From Tenacibaculum dicentrarchi (GTDB taxonomy: Bacteria > Bacteroidota > Bacteroidia > Flavobacteriales > Flavobacteriaceae), in the NCBI RefSeq assembly GCF_900239345.1, contig NZ_OESZ01000023.1, forward strand, positions 62,001 to 126,000: a stretch of 64,000 bases of DNA. The letters run 5' to 3'. The position numbers and the translations under genes were made by a program. Numbering within the stretch: position 1 is the stretch's first letter; every line of letters starts with the position of its first letter. This document shows positions 16,289-26,207 of this stretch, piece by piece. The notes below the pieces were generated by a model, which searched no databases, had not been told where the DNA came from, and saw only the letters and a program-made list of their open reading frames with translations.

Positions 16289-18796
16289 TTATTCTTGATC
16301 TTCGTTTGTATTATTTTCAATTTCCGTGCCAATTTCAGACTCAGACTCCTCAACTTCTTCTTCACGCATTACTTTTGCAACTGCGGCAATGCTATCATTT
16401 TCTTTGATATTAATTAAACGAACTCCTTGTGTTGCACGTCCCATTACACGTAAATCTTCCACAGCCATACGAATAGTAAGCCCCGATTTATTAATAATCA
16501 TTAAATCATTTGAATCATCTACATTTTTAATAGCTACTAATTCTCCTGTTTTTTCTGATATATTTAAGGTCTTTACTCCTTTTCCACCACGATTTGTTAC
16601 ACGATAATCTTCTAATTTCGAGCGTTTACCGTATCCTTTTTCAGAAACCACCAATATATTGCTTTCCATATCATTTACAGCAATCATTCCTATTACCTCA
16701 TCGTTATCATGCTGTAAACTTATTCCACGAACTCCTGAGGCAGTTCTTCCCATTGGTCGGGTTTTAGCTTCTTCAAAACGAATCGATTTTCCTGATTTTA
16801 ACGCAAGCATTACTTGGCTATCGCCCGTAGTTAATTTTGCTTCTAAAAGTTCATCGCCTTCTTTGATGGTTATTGCGTTAATTCCGTTGATTCTTGGACG
16901 AGAATATTGTTCTAAAGAAGTCTTTTTAACCTGACCTTTTTTAGTTGCCATAATTACGTAACGACTATTGATGTATTCTTCATCTTTTAAATCTTCGGTA
17001 ACTAAAAATGCTTTTACTTTATCGTCAGATTCGATATTGATTAAATTTTGAAGTGCTCTACCTTTGGTATTTTTTCCTCCTTCGGGGATTTCATACACAC
17101 GCATCCAGAACACTTTTCCTTTTTGAGTAAAGAACATCATGTATTGATGATTTGTTCCTACAAATAAGTGCTCTAAGAAATCTTCATTACGAGTCGTTGC
17201 TCCTTTTTGCCCACGTCCTCCTCTATTCTGAACTTTATATTCATCAAGATTTGTGCGTTTTACATATCCTGCATGCGAAATAGTAACGACTACTTTAGAG
17301 TTTGGTATCATATCTTCGATACGCATATCGCCACCAGCATAATGAATTTCAGAACGACGCTTATCACCATATTTATCTCTAACATGAATTAATTCATCGG
17401 TAATTATTTGATAACGTCTTGGTTCATTGGCTAAAATATCTTTTAAATCGGTTATTGTTAGCATAATTTCATCAAACTCACCACGCAACTTATCTTGCTC
17501 TAAACCTGTTAATTGACGCAAACGCATTTCAACAATTGCTTTTGCCTGAATTTCAGTTAATTCAAAACGCTCAATTAAGCGTTCACGAGCTTCATCACCA
17601 TTTTTAGAACTACGAATAATTGAAATTACCTCATCAATATTATCTGAAGCAATAATTAATCCTTCTAAAATATGTGCTCTTGCTTGTGCTTTCTTTAATT
17701 CAAATTCTGTTCTACGAACAATTACTTCGTGTCTATGTTCAACAAAATAATGGATTAATTCTTTTAAGTTTAATTGCTCAGGGCGACCATTTACAAGTGC
17801 AATATTATTCACACTAAATGATGTTTGTAACTGAGTATATTTAAACAATTTATTTAAAACGATATTCGGAATTGCATCACGTTTTAAAACGTACACAATA
17901 CGCATTCCGTTTCTGTCAGATTCATCACGAATATTAGCAATTCCTTCTAATTTTTTATCATTAACAAGTTCAGCAGTTTTTTTAATCATTTCTGCTTTGT
18001 TAACCTGATACGGAATTTCAGTAACAACGATACATTCTCTTGCTTTTACTTCTTCAAAAGAAGTTTTGGCACGCATTACAATACGCCCTCTACCAGTATG
18101 AAAAGCATCTTTAACACCTTCATACCCATAAATTGTTCCTCCTGTAGGAAAATCTGGTGCTTTGATGTGTTCCATTAACTCATCAATTTCAATATCTCTA
18201 TTTTTGATATAAGCAATAGTACCGTTAACCACTTCAGTTAAATTATGTGGCGCCATATTTGTTGCCATACCTACTGCAATACCTGATGCTCCGTTTACTA
18301 ATAAATTAGGAATACGAGTTGGTAAAACGGTTGGCTCTTGTAGAGTATCATCAAAATTTAAGCGATGATCAACAGTATCTTTTTCAATATCCGCTAACAT
18401 ATCTTCGGATATTTTTTGCATTCTTACCTCGGTATAACGCATTGCTGCTGGAGAATCTCCATCAACAGAACCGAAGTTTCCTTGCCCATCAACCATCATG
18501 TAACGTACACTCCAGTTTTGTGCCATACGAACCATTGAATCATATACAGATGTATCACCGTGTGGGTGATACTTACCTAGTACTTCCCCTACAATTCTTG
18601 CAGATTTTTTATATGAACCTGTTGCCTTAATACCTAGTTCGTGCATACCGAATAAAACTCTTCGATGAACCGGTTTTAATCCATCTCTTACATCTGGTAA
18701 TGCTCTTGATACAATAACCGACATCGAATAATCGATATACGCTGATTTCATTTGCTCTTCAATGTTGATCGGAATCAACTTTTCGCCATCTGCCAT
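16289..18796 (-). CDS. gyrA: DNA gyrase subunit A
   Basis: An 835-residue GyrA, the breakage-reunion subunit of gyrase. The catalytic tyrosine is Y121 in [10 protein letters not shown]. The quinolone-determining region reads [14 protein letters not shown], with Thr (T82) at the position of E. coli Ser83 and Asp at the position of Asp87. The C-terminal beta-pinwheel blades are clear. One carries the GyrA box [10 protein letters not shown], with a related NRGGKG later. The acidic tail ([10 protein letters not shown]) is typical. The gene is divergent from clpC across a 300-bp gap. Confidence 0.97.
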   Translation of the reverse strand: MADGEKLIPINIEEQMKSAYIDYSMSVIVSRALPDVRDGLKPVHRRVLFGMHELGIKATGSYKKSARIVGEVLGKYHPHGDTSVYDSMVRMAQNWSVRYMMVDGQGNFGSVDGDSPAAMRYTEVRMQKISEDMLADIEKDTVDHRLNFDDTLQEPTVLPTRIPNLLVNGASGIAVGMATNMAPHNLTEVVNGTIAYIKNRDIEIDELMEHIKAPDFPTGGTIYGYEGVKDAFHTGRGRIVMRAKTSFEEVKARECIVVTEIPYQVNKAEMIKKTAELVNDKKLEGIANIRDESDRNGMRIVYVLKRDAIPNIVLNKLFKYTQLQTSFSVNNIALVNGRPEQLNLKELIHYFVEHRHEVIVRRTEFELKKAQARAHILEGLIIASDNIDEVISIIRSSKNGDEARERLIERFELTEIQAKAIVEMRLRQLTGLEQDKLRGEFDEIMLTITDLKDILANEPRRYQIITDELIHVRDKYGDKRRSEIHYAGGDMRIEDMIPNSKVVVTISHAGYVKRTNLDEYKVQNRGGRGQKGATTRNEDFLEHLFVGTNHQYMMFFTQKGKVFWMRVYEIPEGGKNTKGRALQNLINIESDDKVKAFLVTEDLKDEEYINSRYVIMATKKGQVKKTSLEQYSRPRINGINAITIKEGDELLEAKLTTGDSQVMLALKSGKSIRFEEAKTRPMGRTASGVRGISLQHDNDEVIGMIAVNDMESNILVVSEKGYGKRSKLEDYRVTNRGGKGVKTLNISEKTGELVAIKNVDDSNDLMIINKSGLTIRMAVEDLRVMGRATQGVRLINIKENDSIAAVAKVMREEEVEESESEIGTEIENNTNEDQE

Positions 18797-19096
18797 ATAT
18801 ATTTCTTTAAAATATTAGTTATCATTTTTATAAAGAAAATGAACTTTACACTTATAAAACTCATTTACAAAATACGCTAAAATCAGCTGTATTTCTTAAA
18901 ACATTGCAAGATACTACAAAGCCTTCTTTTATACAAAAATTATACTTATTGTTTTAAGTATAGATATTAATGGTTTTTAAACATTAACAACGTATATTTA
19001 ACACCAAAGAATCGCTAATAAATATACACTAAAAAGTAGTGGCATATTTTTTGTTATTTTTAAGAAAAAAACAGACTAACTATACAAATTAATTTT
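18797..19096. other. 300-bp divergent intergenic region between gyrA and clpC
   Basis: Very AT-rich. It must carry both promoters, but I find no full TTTG-N19-TAnnTTTG match. A TATTTTTTG near 19048 has one base too many. No CIRCE- or CtsR-like inverted repeat and no small ORF stand out. Confidence 0.6.
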
Positions 19097-21649
19097 ATGG
19101 AAGATAATTTTTCACCACAAGTTAGAGATGTAATTACTTTCAGTAAAGAAGAAGCCTTACGTTTAGGTCATGATTTTATTGGAACAGAACATTTACTACT
19201 AGGTTTAATTAGAAAAGGAAATGGTAAAGCTATCGAAATTTTAACTACTTTTGATGTAGATTTAGAATTGATGCGTAGTAAATTAGAAAAGCTAAATCCA
19301 ACTACGTTATCAACAGAAAACCTAGAAAAAAAGAGTTTACACCTTACAAGACAAGCTGAAAAAGCTATAAAAACAACTTTTTTAGAAGCTAAACTATATC
19401 AAAGTAATTCAATAGATACAGCACATTTATTGTTATGTATTTTACGTAATGAAAATGACCCTGCTACAAAATTACTTCAAAAACAAGATGTAAGTTATGA
19501 AATTACAAAAGCCCTTTATAAAGAACTTCATATAGAAGATAGTTTTTCTGCACCAACTGCCGAAACACCTTCCGAAGATACTCCTTCTAACCAAAATCCT
19601 AATCCTTTTGGAAAACAAGGTTCTAAGTCAAAACAAGCAAAGGTATCTAAAACCCCTGTTTTAGATAATTTTGGTCGTGATTTAACTGCCTTTGCTGTTG
19701 CAGGAAAATTAGATCCTGTTGTTGGGCGTTTAAAAGAGATTGAACGAGTATCCCAAATTTTAAGTAGAAGAAAAAAGAATAATCCAATGTTAATTGGTGA
19801 ACCTGGTGTTGGTAAATCAGCAATTGCAGAAGGGTTAGCCTTACGAATTGTAGAACGAAAAGTATCTAGAATTTTATTTGATAAAAGAGTTGTTTCTTTA
19901 GATTTGGCTAGCTTAGTTGCTGGTACAAAATACCGTGGACAGTTTGAAGAGCGCATGAAAGCGCTGATGAATGAATTAGAAAAAAATGATGACATCATTT
20001 TATTTATTGATGAAATTCACACCATTGTTGGTGCAGGAGGCGCTACTGGTTCTTTAGATGCTTCAAATATGTTAAAACCTGCCTTAGCACGTGGCGAAAT
20101 TCAATGTATTGGAGCTACAACTTTAGATGAATACAGAACAAATATTGAAAAAGATGGCGCCTTAGAACGTCGTTTTCAAAAAATAATTGTTGAGCCTACA
20201 ACAGTTGAAGAAACTATCCAAATTTTACACAATATTAAAGGTAAATACGAAACTCATCATCAAGTGTCATTTACCGATGAAGCTATCGAATCTTGTGTAA
20301 AATTAACCAATCGCTATATGACCGATCGTTTTTTACCTGACAAAGCTATTGATGCTTTAGATGAAGCTGGTTCTAGAATTCATATAACAAATATTGTTGT
20401 ACCTCAACAAATTTTAGAACTAGAAGCTAAACTTGAAGAAATTCGAAAACATAAAACAACCGCAGTAAACGGACAAAAATACGAAGAAGCAGCAAAACTT
20501 CGTGATGATGAAAAAAACATTGAAACAGCTTTAGTATCTGCTGAAAATCAATGGGAAGAAGACTCTAAACTAAACCGTGAAATTGTTACTGAAGACAATG
20601 TTGCTGAGGTAGTTTCTATGATGACAGGAATTCCTGTAAACAGAGTTGCCGAAGCTGAAAGTCATCGTTTATCCGATTTACCAAACATGATTAAAGGTAA
20701 AGTTATTGGTCAAGATGAAGCAGTTAGCAAAGTAGTAAAAGCAATTCAACGTAATCGTGTTGGTTTAAAAGACCCTAATAAACCTATTGGTTCATTTATT
20801 TTCTTAGGTTCTACAGGTGTCGGAAAAACACAACTAGCCAAAGTATTAGCGCGTGAATTATTTGATTCTGCCGATTCTTTAATTAGAATTGATATGAGTG
20901 AATACATGGAGAAATTTGCTATTTCTCGTTTAATAGGAGCACCTCCTGGATATGTAGGTTACGAAGAAGGGGGGCAATTAACTGAAAAAGTTCGTAGAAA
21001 ACCCTATTCTGTAATTCTTTTAGATGAAATTGAAAAAGCACATCCTGATGTTTTTAACATGCTTTTACAGGTTTTAGATGACGGACATATTACCGATAGT
21101 TTAGGTCGTAAAATTGATTTTAGAAATACTATTATCATTATGACATCTAATATTGGTGCTCGTAAAGTAAAAGAATTTGGTAGCGGTGTTGGTTTTGGTA
21201 CAGCATCTAAAAAAGACCAAGAAGATGCCCACGTAAAAAGCATTATTGAAGGAGCTTTAAAAAAATCGTTTGCTCCTGAATTTTTAAACAGAATTGATGA
21301 TGTAATTATTTTTAACGCCCTAGAACGTGAAGATATTCATAAAATTATTGATATCGAATTAGAAAAATTATTAGCTCGTATTGCCGATTTAGGTTATAAA
21401 TTAGTTTTAAGTGAAAAAGCAAAAGATTATATTGCTGATAAAGGTTTTGATAAAAAATACGGTGCACGTCCTTTAAAAAGAGCTATTCAGAAATACATTG
21501 AAGACGCTTTAGCAGAAGAAATTGTAAATTCTAAACTAGACGAAGGCGATACTATTTCTATGGATTTAGATGATGACACTAATAAACTAATTATCTCTAT
21601 TGATAAAGGCAAAAAACCTACAGAGTCGCGTACAGAAATATCTGAATAA
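19097..21649 (+). CDS. clpC: ATP-dependent Clp protease ATP-binding subunit ClpC
   Basis: An 850-residue HSP100 unfoldase. The double Clp-N repeat spans residues 1-145 (FSPQVRDVITFSKEEALRLG). The first AAA module contains GEPGVGKS, followed by an UVR/M-type coiled-coil insert (KYEEAAKLRDDEKN). The second AAA module contains GSTGVGKT, MSEYMEKFAISRLIGAPPGY and a C-terminal D2-small domain. It unfolds substrates and feeds them to ClpP, which is not in this window. A terminator follows. Confidence 0.96.
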   Translation: MEDNFSPQVRDVITFSKEEALRLGHDFIGTEHLLLGLIRKGNGKAIEILTTFDVDLELMRSKLEKLNPTTLSTENLEKKSLHLTRQAEKAIKTTFLEAKLYQSNSIDTAHLLLCILRNENDPATKLLQKQDVSYEITKALYKELHIEDSFSAPTAETPSEDTPSNQNPNPFGKQGSKSKQAKVSKTPVLDNFGRDLTAFAVAGKLDPVVGRLKEIERVSQILSRRKKNNPMLIGEPGVGKSAIAEGLALRIVERKVSRILFDKRVVSLDLASLVAGTKYRGQFEERMKALMNELEKNDDIILFIDEIHTIVGAGGATGSLDASNMLKPALARGEIQCIGATTLDEYRTNIEKDGALERRFQKIIVEPTTVEETIQILHNIKGKYETHHQVSFTDEAIESCVKLTNRYMTDRFLPDKAIDALDEAGSRIHITNIVVPQQILELEAKLEEIRKHKTTAVNGQKYEEAAKLRDDEKNIETALVSAENQWEEDSKLNREIVTEDNVAEVVSMMTGIPVNRVAEAESHRLSDLPNMIKGKVIGQDEAVSKVVKAIQRNRVGLKDPNKPIGSFIFLGSTGVGKTQLAKVLARELFDSADSLIRIDMSEYMEKFAISRLIGAPPGYVGYEEGGQLTEKVRRKPYSVILLDEIEKAHPDVFNMLLQVLDDGHITDSLGRKIDFRNTIIIMTSNIGARKVKEFGSGVGFGTASKKDQEDAHVKSIIEGALKKSFAPEFLNRIDDVIIFNALEREDIHKIIDIELEKLLARIADLGYKLVLSEKAKDYIADKGFDKKYGARPLKRAIQKYIEDALAEEIVNSKLDEGDTISMDLDDDTNKLIISIDKGKKPTESRTEISE

Positions 21650-21663
21650 TAACAATTAAAATA

Positions 21664-21695
21664 AAAACTCCTAAGTATTTACTTGGGAGTTTTAT
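21664..21695 (+). terminator. Terminator of clpC
   Basis: AAAACTCCTAAGT pairs with ACTTGGGAGTTTT around ATTT (one G-T pair), followed by TATTTTTT. It lies 15 bases after the clpC stop. Confidence 0.85.
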
Positions 21696-21740
21696 TTTTT
21701 AAAACTATATTGAAGCCAATTTTATTTTTTCTTTGTATCT

Positions 21741-21771
21741 TTTGGTAAAATACTAAAAAAAAGTAACTTTG
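21741..21771 (+). promoter_or_regulatory. Promoter of the TlpA-family lipoprotein gene
   Basis: TTTG at 21741-21744, exactly 19 bases, then TAACTTTG at 21764-21771. This is one of the best consensus matches in the window, about 38 bases before the ATG at 21809. Confidence 0.75.
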
Positions 21772-21808
21772 AAGCTTTAAAAACCCCAATTAATATAAAC
21801 AGTAAACG

Positions 21809-23206
21809 ATGAAAAAAATACTACTTTTAGCACTAATAGGAGTTAGCATTATTTCTTGTAAAGAAGAAAAACCTAAACCAGTAAAAGATTATCTTATTTT
21901 ATCTGGAAAAATTGAAAATTTCAAAAAAAGAGAAATTACTTTAACAGGGTTTAACTTTGAACAAAAGATAAAAGTTAATAAAAAAACAGGAGCTTTTTCT
22001 GATACTGTAAGAATTGATAGAGATAACTACTATACACTTATACTTAAAGCTAAAAGAGCTAGTTTAAATTTATACCTTAACGACACTGTAGATGCAAATA
22101 TAATTGCTGATTACAAAAATATTAACGATGTTAAATTTAAAGGAACAACAGCTAATATTAATAAATATTTAGCCGAAAAAAAGGTCAAATTTTCTGAAAT
22201 TTTAGTAAACGCAAACCAGCTATTCTCCTTAGAAGAAACTGATTTCTTAAATAAAATGGATCAATATAAAGAAGCTCTAATTACACTTTCAATAGCAAAT
22301 AATTTACCAACTAAATTTCTAAAAAAAGAAGTTAAGAATATTAATTATGAATATTTAAGAAATCTAAGTAATTATCAAAGTTATTATGGAATGTTATCTG
22401 AAAATGAAGAGTTTGTAGTTTCTCCTAATTTTCCCGATCCTCTTAAAAATTTTAACTACAGTAGCGATGAAGACTATCTTAGCTCTTATTCATATCGTAA
22501 AATGTTAGAAACTCAGTTAAAACTTTTAGCAAAAGAAAAAAATGAAGAAGGTAAATGTTATTATTTAACATATTTAAAAACCACACAAAAAGAAGTTAAT
22601 AGTGCTGTTGCTAAAAATGATTTATTATATAAAAATGCCAAAAATGGAATTACTTTTACACCTCATTTAAAAGAATTTCATGATAAATTTATGTTGTACT
22701 CAACAAATGAAAAACATAAAAAAGAAATTTCTGATACTTATAATATATTAAAAGCGACTGCTAAAGGACAACCTGCTCCTAAATTTGTGAATTTTGAAAA
22801 TTATAAAGGAGGAACAACTTCTTTAGATGATTTATTAAATAAAGGAAACTATTTATACATTGATGTTTGGGCTACTTGGTGTGCATATTGTAAAAGAGAA
22901 ATTCCTTTATTAAAGAATTTAGAAGAAGAATATCACGGAAAAAAATTAACGTTTGTAAGTATTAGTGTTGATGATAAAAAACAACATGAAAAATGGAAGC
23001 AAACAATAATTGACAGAGAAATGACAGGTATTCAACTGTTTAGTGGTAAAAAACAAAACGAACTAGAATGGGCTCAAAAATTCTTAATTAAAGGGTTACC
23101 TAAGTTTATAATCATTGCACCTGATGGAACAATTGTAAGTCCAAATGCACCTGCACCTTCTCAAGGAGAAAAATTAACAAGTATATTTGATGAATTAGGA
23201 ATATAG
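21809..23206 (+). CDS. TlpA-family thiol-disulfide oxidoreductase, lipoprotein
   Basis: A 465-residue protein with a lipoprotein signal ending IISC at residue 17. A DUF4369-like beta-rich N-domain follows (YLILSGKIENFKKREITLTG), then a helical middle. The C-terminal thioredoxin fold (from about 320) carries WATWCAYCKREIP, the CxxC pair, and the cis-Pro loop in IKGLPKFIIIAPDG. It probably reduces or isomerises disulfides in the periplasm. Its own promoter and flanking terminators make it monocistronic. Confidence 0.93.
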   Translation: MKKILLLALIGVSIISCKEEKPKPVKDYLILSGKIENFKKREITLTGFNFEQKIKVNKKTGAFSDTVRIDRDNYYTLILKAKRASLNLYLNDTVDANIIADYKNINDVKFKGTTANINKYLAEKKVKFSEILVNANQLFSLEETDFLNKMDQYKEALITLSIANNLPTKFLKKEVKNINYEYLRNLSNYQSYYGMLSENEEFVVSPNFPDPLKNFNYSSDEDYLSSYSYRKMLETQLKLLAKEKNEEGKCYYLTYLKTTQKEVNSAVAKNDLLYKNAKNGITFTPHLKEFHDKFMLYSTNEKHKKEISDTYNILKATAKGQPAPKFVNFENYKGGTTSLDDLLNKGNYLYIDVWATWCAYCKREIPLLKNLEEEYHGKKLTFVSISVDDKKQHEKWKQTIIDREMTGIQLFSGKKQNELEWAQKFLIKGLPKFIIIAPDGTIVSPNAPAPSQGEKLTSIFDELGI

Positions 23207-23226
23207 TCTAGTGTTTCAAAAACTCA

Positions 23227-23258
23227 AAAAAAACCGCAATTAGTTGCGGTTTTTTTTG
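23227..23258. terminator. Bidirectional terminator
   Basis: AAACCGCAA pairs with TTGCGGTTT, with A-tract before and T8 after. It lies between the convergent TlpA and DUF4442 genes. Confidence 0.88.
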
Positions 23259-23280
23259 ATTAAAATTACAATATATATAA

Positions 23281-23745
23281 TTAAATAGCTTTTGATTTTA
23301 CTTTTAAACTCCATTCAAATTCAAATTTTGACACCGAAATACCTTCATTATTAACCCCCTCTGAAGTTACTAAAACTGTTTGTCCTTCGCCTGTTTCAAT
23401 CGATTTTTGAATCGCTTGTTTTATTAATAATCCATCATTACATGAAAACTGTATTTTTCCAGTTGCTTTTTTGGTAAAAGTTGCATTCATGTTAGTAACC
23501 AACATAGATACTTTTTCATTTGATGCCTCAATAGCTTGTATAACCAAAATACCTGTAGATAATTCTGCCGCCATTCCTTGAACTGCCCAAAACATACTGT
23601 TAAATGGATTCTGATTTATCCAACGATGTTTTACTACTACTGTTGATTTTTCTTCAAAAATCGACTTTACTCTAATTCCACAAATATATGCCGATGGTAA
23701 TTTTAATAACGTAAATAGATTTATTTTTCTGGGTGTAAACTTCAT
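23281..23745 (-). CDS. DUF4442 domain protein (hot-dog, thioesterase-like)
   Basis: A 154-residue protein matching DUF4442: KLPSAYICGIRVKSIFEEKSTVVV, then WINQNPFNSMFWAVQGMAAELSTG, then VTNMNATFTKKATGKIQFSC. The family has the hot-dog fold of acyl-CoA thioesterases, but its substrates are unknown and the usual catalytic Asp/Glu cannot be pinned down by eye. It follows the broken pentapeptide-repeat gene by 28 bases on the same strand. Cytoplasmic. Confidence 0.85.
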   Translation of the reverse strand: MKFTPRKINLFTLLKLPSAYICGIRVKSIFEEKSTVVVKHRWINQNPFNSMFWAVQGMAAELSTGILVIQAIEASNEKVSMLVTNMNATFTKKATGKIQFSCNDGLLIKQAIQKSIETGEGQTVLVTSEGVNNEGISVSKFEFEWSLKVKSKAI

Positions 23746-23773
23746 TTTTTATGTTTTATATTTTTACTTATTT

Positions 23774-25174
23774 TTATTGTCTAAATCGTTTTCTTAAAGC
23801 CAAAATAAAGAATGTTAAAAAAATCGATGAAAATATTTTTTGAAAATAATTCCATTTTAAATGTTCTGAGTTCTTATCCGATTTAAAAAAAGGAAAACTA
23901 GCGTCTATGGCTTCTTTCCAAGGTTTAAAATTACATTCACAATATTCTTGGAAAAAACAATAATCTGAATAGACCAACAAAGAAACAGTAAATAATAGTG
24001 AAAGCCATAAGAACGGTAGAATGTAATTTTGTGTATAACCTCCAAAAACTTTGTAAAAAATAAATAAAAACCAATTTATTAATCCTATAAATGCTTTTAT
24101 CGGATGAAAACTCTTAATATTTATCACAAATTCATTGTAAAAAATTTTTCTACGCATTTCCATTTCACTCACATAAGCCTTTCCTGATAACTCCCAATTT
24201 TTTGAGTTATCAAAATTTACTTTAAGTTGACGATATACATCTTCTAGTTCTTTATAATTTGAATCATCTTCAAAACCGAATCCTTTTTCATAATTTAAAA
24301 TAATTCTACGACTATTTTCATTCCATATACAGTTTTTAAATTTTACTTCTGTAATATCTGATTGACCAAAAATTGTATTTTTTAAATTTACACCTCTAAA
24401 AATAATTTTATCCGTAAAATTAATAGTACTAAATTCAAGTTTTAAAACACCATTTTCATTTCCTTTTAAATCTTGAAATAAAACACTATTATCTCCAGAA
24501 AATTTAATAGACCTAAAGTTAGACCAATCAGAAAAAGTAGTTTCAATAAAAGAAGTCTTTTTTAAGAAAAACGTAAATTGAAAATTAGTTGGGGCTAAGA
24601 ATTTAGTTCTATTAAAATTAGCTTCTTCAGAAAATTTAGCTTCAATAAAAATGCTTTTCCCTGAAAATTCAGAATAAGCAAAATTTGCTTCTTTTGAAAA
24701 TATTGTTTTTTCAAAGTTAGCATCTTCAGAAAAAACAGTACCAAAACCTGCTTCTTTTCGAAATAAAGTTTGACTAAAATCAGCTTCTCCTAAAAATTTA
24801 GTAGATGAAAACTCTACATCTTCTGAAAATTATTTTAACTCTCCTTCATTCCAAAAATTTTTAGTATATCTTGATATTCCCTCTTCATTATCTTTATAAT
24901 CTGACTTTTCAAAATCAGGAAAAACAAATTTACTAAAATCAAAATTTTTATTTTTAATGCCAAATTTCATCGCATGTTCACGTATCAACATCCAAAATAT
25001 TGCAACTTTTGTTTTATCCCAAATCTTTTCTTTTCTGCCATTAATATCTTTTTCTTCATACCAATCATCTTTTGGCTTAATGAAATAATTATCAACAAGT
25101 TCTTTATATTCATACCCTTCCAAATCTTCATATTTTGTTCTAAGAAAATATATTAACCTTTTTTCAGATAACAT
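23774..25174 (-). pseudogene. Pentapeptide-repeat membrane protein interrupted by one in-frame stop
   Basis: One 467-codon frame is open from ATG at 25174 to the stop at 23774 except for a single TAA at 24830-24832. Before it are 114 residues (MLSEKRLIYFLRTKYED...NEGELK). After it come about 130 residues of A(D/N)FxxxxF pentapeptide repeats (ANFEKTIFSKEANFAYSEFSG...), then a linker and C-terminal membrane segments (YILPFLWLSLLFTVSLLVYS; IFLTFFILALRK). I checked every codon from 24829 to 24173 and found no further stop and no ATG, GTG or TTG, so the second part cannot easily restart until a GTG at 24172. The decay is recent, or the stop is read through or a sequence error. Confidence 0.85.
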
Positions 25175-25322
25175 TCGCTATTTTATTTTTTTATCAATTT
25201 ACAAATAATATTCGAACTGAATACCTTTTAAAGTGAACGATACCAACAACTTAAGCTATTTCATACAGCTTCTATAAAAAATATTCATATAAGCTTTAAA
25301 TGTTAACAAAACGTTAAATATA

Positions 25323-25343
25323 GTACTATGTAATACAAAGTAC
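25323..25343. promoter_or_regulatory. Imperfect palindrome, candidate PadR operator
   Basis: GTACTATGT and ACAAAGTAC form an 8-of-9 inverted repeat around a 3-base AAT spacer. It lies 13 bases upstream of the TATATTTG box and ahead of an operon that encodes a PadR repressor. A self-regulatory operator is inferred from position; PadR half-sites in other bacteria also feature ATGT/ACAT. Confidence 0.45.
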
Positions 25344-25356
25344 CTTTTAAAAGATA

Positions 25357-25364
25357 TATATTTG
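25357..25364 (+). promoter_or_regulatory. -7 box of the DUF4870-PadR-PspC operon
   Basis: TATATTTG matches TAnnTTTG, 30 bases before the ATG at 25395. No TTG is found at the expected upstream spacing, so activity may depend on regulation at the adjoining palindrome. Confidence 0.5.
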
Positions 25365-25394
25365 TATTATCAAGTAGTATATAAAAATATAGCC

Positions 25395-25844
25395 ATGCAA
25401 AACAACAACGAAAATACCAATGCATTTTTAATACACATTTGCGCATTTATAGGATATTTATTTCCTTTAGGAAGCATTATAACACCTTTAATATTGTGGC
25501 AAACTTTAAAAGATAGAAGTTTATTTTTAGATAAACATGGAAAAGAAGCTGTAAACTTTAATATCAGTTTTGGCTTGTATATTATAATTACAATCACACT
25601 GTTTTGCTTTCTTTTATTCGGTTTTTTATTCGGAGGTTTTTTTTACAATTATAATCAACCAACCTTTGATTTTGAAACTGATTTTATTTTTCAAAATAGT
25701 AGTACAATTATCGGTTTAGTTATTACAAGTATATTCTTTTGTTTGATTTCGATAAGTAAAATAGCGTTGATTATTATCGCTTCAATAAAAGCAAATAAAG
25801 GAGAAGAATACCACTATCCTTTTACAATTAATTTTATAAAATAA
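25395..25844 (+). CDS. DUF4870 domain-containing membrane protein
   Basis: A 149-residue protein with the family features: FLIHICAFIGYLFPLGSIITPLILW, then FLDKHGKEAVNFNISFGLYI, then a third and fourth membrane segment. The frame opens at a TTG at 25362, but that lies within the predicted -7 box, so the ATG at 25395 is preferred. The family is of unknown function (also called Tic20-like) and here belongs to a PadR/PspC envelope operon. Confidence 0.9.
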   Translation: MQNNNENTNAFLIHICAFIGYLFPLGSIITPLILWQTLKDRSLFLDKHGKEAVNFNISFGLYIIITITLFCFLLFGFLFGGFFYNYNQPTFDFETDFIFQNSSTIIGLVITSIFFCLISISKIALIIIASIKANKGEEYHYPFTINFIK

Positions 25845-25862
25845 CCTTATAAATCGCGGTAT

Positions 25863-26207
25863 ATGAAGATTGAAAATACAAAAGCACAAATGCGAAAAGG
25901 GGTTTTAGAATATTGCATTTTATCTATTTTACAAAATGGTGATGCTTATACCTCTGAAATACTATCAACATTAAAAAGTGCAGAAATGATTGTCGTTGAA
26001 GGAACAATTTATCCACTATTAACTCGCTTAAAAAATGCAGGTTTATTAAGCTACAGATGGGAAGAATCAACCTCTGGACCTCCAAGAAAATATTATGTTT
26101 TAACAGAAAATGGAGACTTATTTTTAAAAGAATTAAACAACACTTGGAGTAATTTAGTCAACGCAGTAAACCTAGTAACTACTAAAAAATCAACTAATAA
26201 TGAATAA
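25863..26207 (+). CDS. PadR family transcriptional regulator
   Basis: A 114-residue PadR winged-helix protein: KGVLEYCILSILQNGDAYTSEIL, then VVEGTIYPLLTRLKNAGLLSYRWEES, then PPRKYYVLTENG. It is a short form with little C-terminal dimerisation arm. It starts 18 bases after DUF4870 and overlaps the PspC gene by 8 bases. It probably represses its own operon at the palindrome near 25333. Confidence 0.94.
   Translation: MKIENTKAQMRKGVLEYCILSILQNGDAYTSEILSTLKSAEMIVVEGTIYPLLTRLKNAGLLSYRWEESTSGPPRKYYVLTENGDLFLKELNNTWSNLVNAVNLVTTKKSTNNE

Noticed and set aside
19528..19998. A 156-codon frame antisense to clpC
   Set aside because: ClpC motifs are continuous on the plus strand here, and the antisense product shows no recognisable domain or promoter.
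23774..24172. An independent 132-residue membrane protein starting at GTG 24172
   Set aside because: The same frame continues upstream through pentapeptide repeats to the single TAA at 24830, so it is the tail of one larger gene.
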